DNA of 64,000 nt from assembly GCA_047967505.1 (NCBI GenBank), contig CM106539.1. One strand, written 5' to 3'. Shown piece after piece: positions 61,331 through 64,000 of this stretch. The notes beneath the pieces are model-generated. The model did not search any database, had not been told where the DNA came from, and saw only the letters and a program-made list of their open reading frames with translations. The stretch is from Dipteris shenzhenensis (taxonomy: Eukaryota; Polypodiophyta; Polypodiopsida; Gleicheniales). The position numbers were made by a program, and so were the translations under genes. Position 1 is the stretch's first letter. Each line of letters starts with the position of its first letter.

Positions 61331-64000
61331 ATGCTTGACTTTGCCTCTCGTTTGATTGACCCAATGCATTTGGGTGACAGATTCTTATTTGACAAGAATT
61401 GCAAGCTAGTGAATTCACGTGCCCTTGGGTCATATAGAAATTCTGTCTCAATCTCGACGCACATAAAGTGGAAAGCCCACCTTGTTCGTTTTCACGTTAG
61501 TTGCCTCCATTAGCTTGATCTTGTTGATGTACAAGATTGGTCATGCTATGAAGCTTTGGTGCGTCTTACTATCAAGCTAACACTTTTGGTGGACCAAAAC
61601 CATACAACAGCAAATGATGTTCTCAAATATGATATTGATCCTTCTCACCTTTTTGTTCCACGACAAGTATGCCATCTATGTAGGTCCTTTTCTTCTAAAA
61701 GGTTTCAAAGAGAAAGAGCAATTGGATGGGCAAGTATTGTATAAGCACTATCGTGCATGACTTTGAGAGTCCATCTGATCATACCTCTAGGTGACTCCAC
61801 ACTTTTACTCCCCTTTGGAACAATTACTATATGTAGCCCTCTAACCATCTCCAAGGTGACTGCACACCTTCACTCGCCTTTGGTACAATTACCATAGGTA
61901 TCCCCCCTCATACAAGCTTCAATAAAATATATTCCTAAAGAAAAGAATCCCTAATGGTCATGAGCCCATGGTCATGAGCCCACTTGCATTTGGAGGGACA
62001 TGCACTATTTTTGATATTCAAGTCACATCTCCAAATTAATAGCATAGATTGTTTTATCCCACTATGAAGCCTTTAGGATCGTCATCTCAAATGCAACCTA
62101 GAGAGCGCTTTAGTTTGCCATTCCAAATGTATAATGTCTCAAGAGGACTCCTCCCCAAATCCTACTTTGGATCTTGTACATTGTACGAAGCCTTCAAAGG
62201 GACCATCAAGTCATAATGTCCAAGGGAATAAACGGGTTACTTTTCGTCTCGGCTAATACCACAATGTTTGGTAAGCCCCTCAAAATGTTTGAAATGTCTT
62301 CTTTTGGGAAAATGGAAGATATGGGGTATATTAGGGTCCTAGCACATGCTAGAAAATGGGAAAGAAATGGAGAAAACCGGTCCCATTCATATTCAAATGT
62401 ATTTATATTCTATTCTCATCCCACCATGTTCTAAGAGTCAAAAGAATTAAGGATGGGTTAGGTGAGAGAGGACATATGGCATCATTTCATGTGTTTAGGA
62501 CGTGGGGACAAAGGACACATGTCATCATTCTATTCTTTCCAATCACTAAAAAGGGCAGTCTCATTATGGTTTCCAAGTTCTTGAAGCCATGGTCGAGGAT
62601 GGGACAAAAAGTGGTTTTCCCATCCTATAGGCCACTTGGTGTAGGATAGGACTAGTGATGACAAATAGACTCCTATACTAAACCCATGCTACTCCCATCT
62701 AGGTGCTAAGGTTATTATATATAGGTCATTACACATGTTTTTCCAATTATGCATCTACTTCCAAAGTTGAAAGGAACATAACCAATGCCCATACTTTTCT
62801 TCATGGATTAAATGCACGTCCATTTCATAAATGTGCCCATTTCTAGGGAAACCCTTATAGCTAAATACTTGACTTTAGATTTATTAGAAATCATTTTTAT
62901 ACATCTAGCTAGATGTGTGTATTAGCAATCCATATGCTCTATAAACAAGAACTCAATAGCTAAAGGCTTGACTTTAGATTTATTAGAAACTATATTTATA
63001 CATCTTGTACTATTAGCAATCCGTATCCTCTATAAAATAAGAATTCAATGAGACTAAGTCCCAAGTGAATCTGCCATTTTTCCTTCCTCAACATGGTAGA
63101 AAACATTTGGAACCATTTACAAACACTTGTGACACTTGCAACAATAGGGAGCCTAGAGAATTGATTATGAGTAAATTATGAAACAGGATAAGAGGTTTAC
63201 TAATAATGGCATATGATAATGGATATACCAAGCATCCATGCTTCCACTCCTAAAAGTTGCTACCATAGCTTTATTGATCAAAAATCTATGAAAGTATGTA
63301 ATGAAAATGTTAAAACTCCATTTTTCACTTAAGCTTGGGGAGCCAACAAGCATCCCCATTCCATAAAAATATGTATAGTCCTTTAAGGATCTTATTGCTT
63401 ATCTTTTGGGTGAGAGTGCAGCTTAAAAGAATGTAGATACCACATAACAACTTCACAATGGAAAACTACCAAGCATCCCTATGCCACAAACATATATAGA
63501 TCTTAATGGATCCTATCATTTTTTTTTTGAGCGAGAACACTAACTTTGATATTGACACAAATGTAGAGACCACGTTCCACGTCTTCTCAAAGTCCAACAC
63601 TCACTAAGACTATACTCTCTTATATGAATCCTCATTCATGCTCAACTTTTTTGGGAATGCAATTGAGTTCATTTAAATATATGACATCGGGAACATCCTA
63701 AAGAGCATTCCTATCTTACACAAAACCATACATTCTTTCCTTAAATTTAGGACATTTTTAAGACTTCCAATCTTCAAGCATAATATTTTATGCGTTGGGT
63801 ACGAGCTAAAATTTCATGAGATGGGCCATTGGTAACCTATTGTATTTCTATTTTTTAGGTGGCAAAATTACAAGATATATGTCTGCATCATCTTGATTAT
63901 TTGTCCTCAAAAATACTACTTGTTTGCAATCCTTTTATAATTTCATTTTAGCACCTTCTCACTCAAAAAGTCATTAGCGTCCCTGCACCTCATATATATT
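61331..64000. other. Unassigned to window end
   Basis: AT-rich DNA with short ORFs only. A sentence-like repeat (agctaaatacttgactttagatttattagaaa...) occurs twice at about 62862-63010, with attagcaatcc(a/g)tat. No gene, RNA gene or transposon domain recognised. Confidence 0.45.

Overview
The window is nuclear DNA of a land plant with a repeat-rich genome. The evidence is a kelch plus guanylate kinase gene of the plant type with seven clean GT-AG introns, two 5' exons of COP9 signalosome subunit 4, LTR elements whose primer-binding site is the classic plant tggtatcagagc, LINE relics and several Helitron-class rolling-circle transposons. I see no bacterial operons, tRNA or rRNA genes. The transposon mix (endonuclease-bearing Helitrons beside LTR and LINE debris) would suit a fern or other seed-free plant, but the species is not determined by anything I can read.

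Layout. 1-5.9 kb: intergenic, with a perfect 45-bp inverted repeat at 1628-1741. 5.9-13.0 kb: two related non-autonomous LTR retrotransposons in opposite orientations; the second carries a fragment of a host short-chain dehydrogenase/reductase gene. 13.1-14.1 kb: a three-unit tandem repeat of about 180 bp and a minisatellite. 14.9-19.2 kb: decayed LINE pieces on both strands. 20.3-28.8 kb: the most interesting segment, an apparently coherent minus-strand rolling-circle element with an uninterrupted 1354-aa Rep-helicase ORF (22166-26230). Only 151 bp downstream lies a four-exon gene whose 332-aa product ends in a complete GIY-YIG nuclease domain. 33.2-47.2 kb: relics of a second rolling-circle family. 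On the plus strand an RPA-like gene relic is followed by Rep, Pif1-type helicase and a C-terminal exonuclease/endonuclease/phosphatase domain (Helentron/Helitron2 type). A second, inverted and more decayed copy lies at 44.9-47.2 kb. 47.2-54 kb: mostly unassigned, low-complexity DNA. 54.2-56.8 kb (minus): guanylate kinase. 59.97-60.53 kb (minus): CSN4 exons 1-2. 60.6-64 kb: repeats and unassigned DNA.

How parts work together. In the 20-28 kb element the Rep-helicase would nick and unwind DNA for rolling-circle transposition, and the GIY-YIG protein is a candidate second nuclease of the same element. In the 33-42 kb relic, RPA-like single-strand binding, Rep, helicase and EEP nuclease functions form the known Helitron/Helentron tool set, here broken by stops and frameshifts. 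The two host genes are unrelated housekeeping functions: GMP phosphorylation and cullin deneddylation. All exon boundaries were assigned by eye from splice signals, reading phase and protein similarity remembered for the families; no alignment or database search was run.
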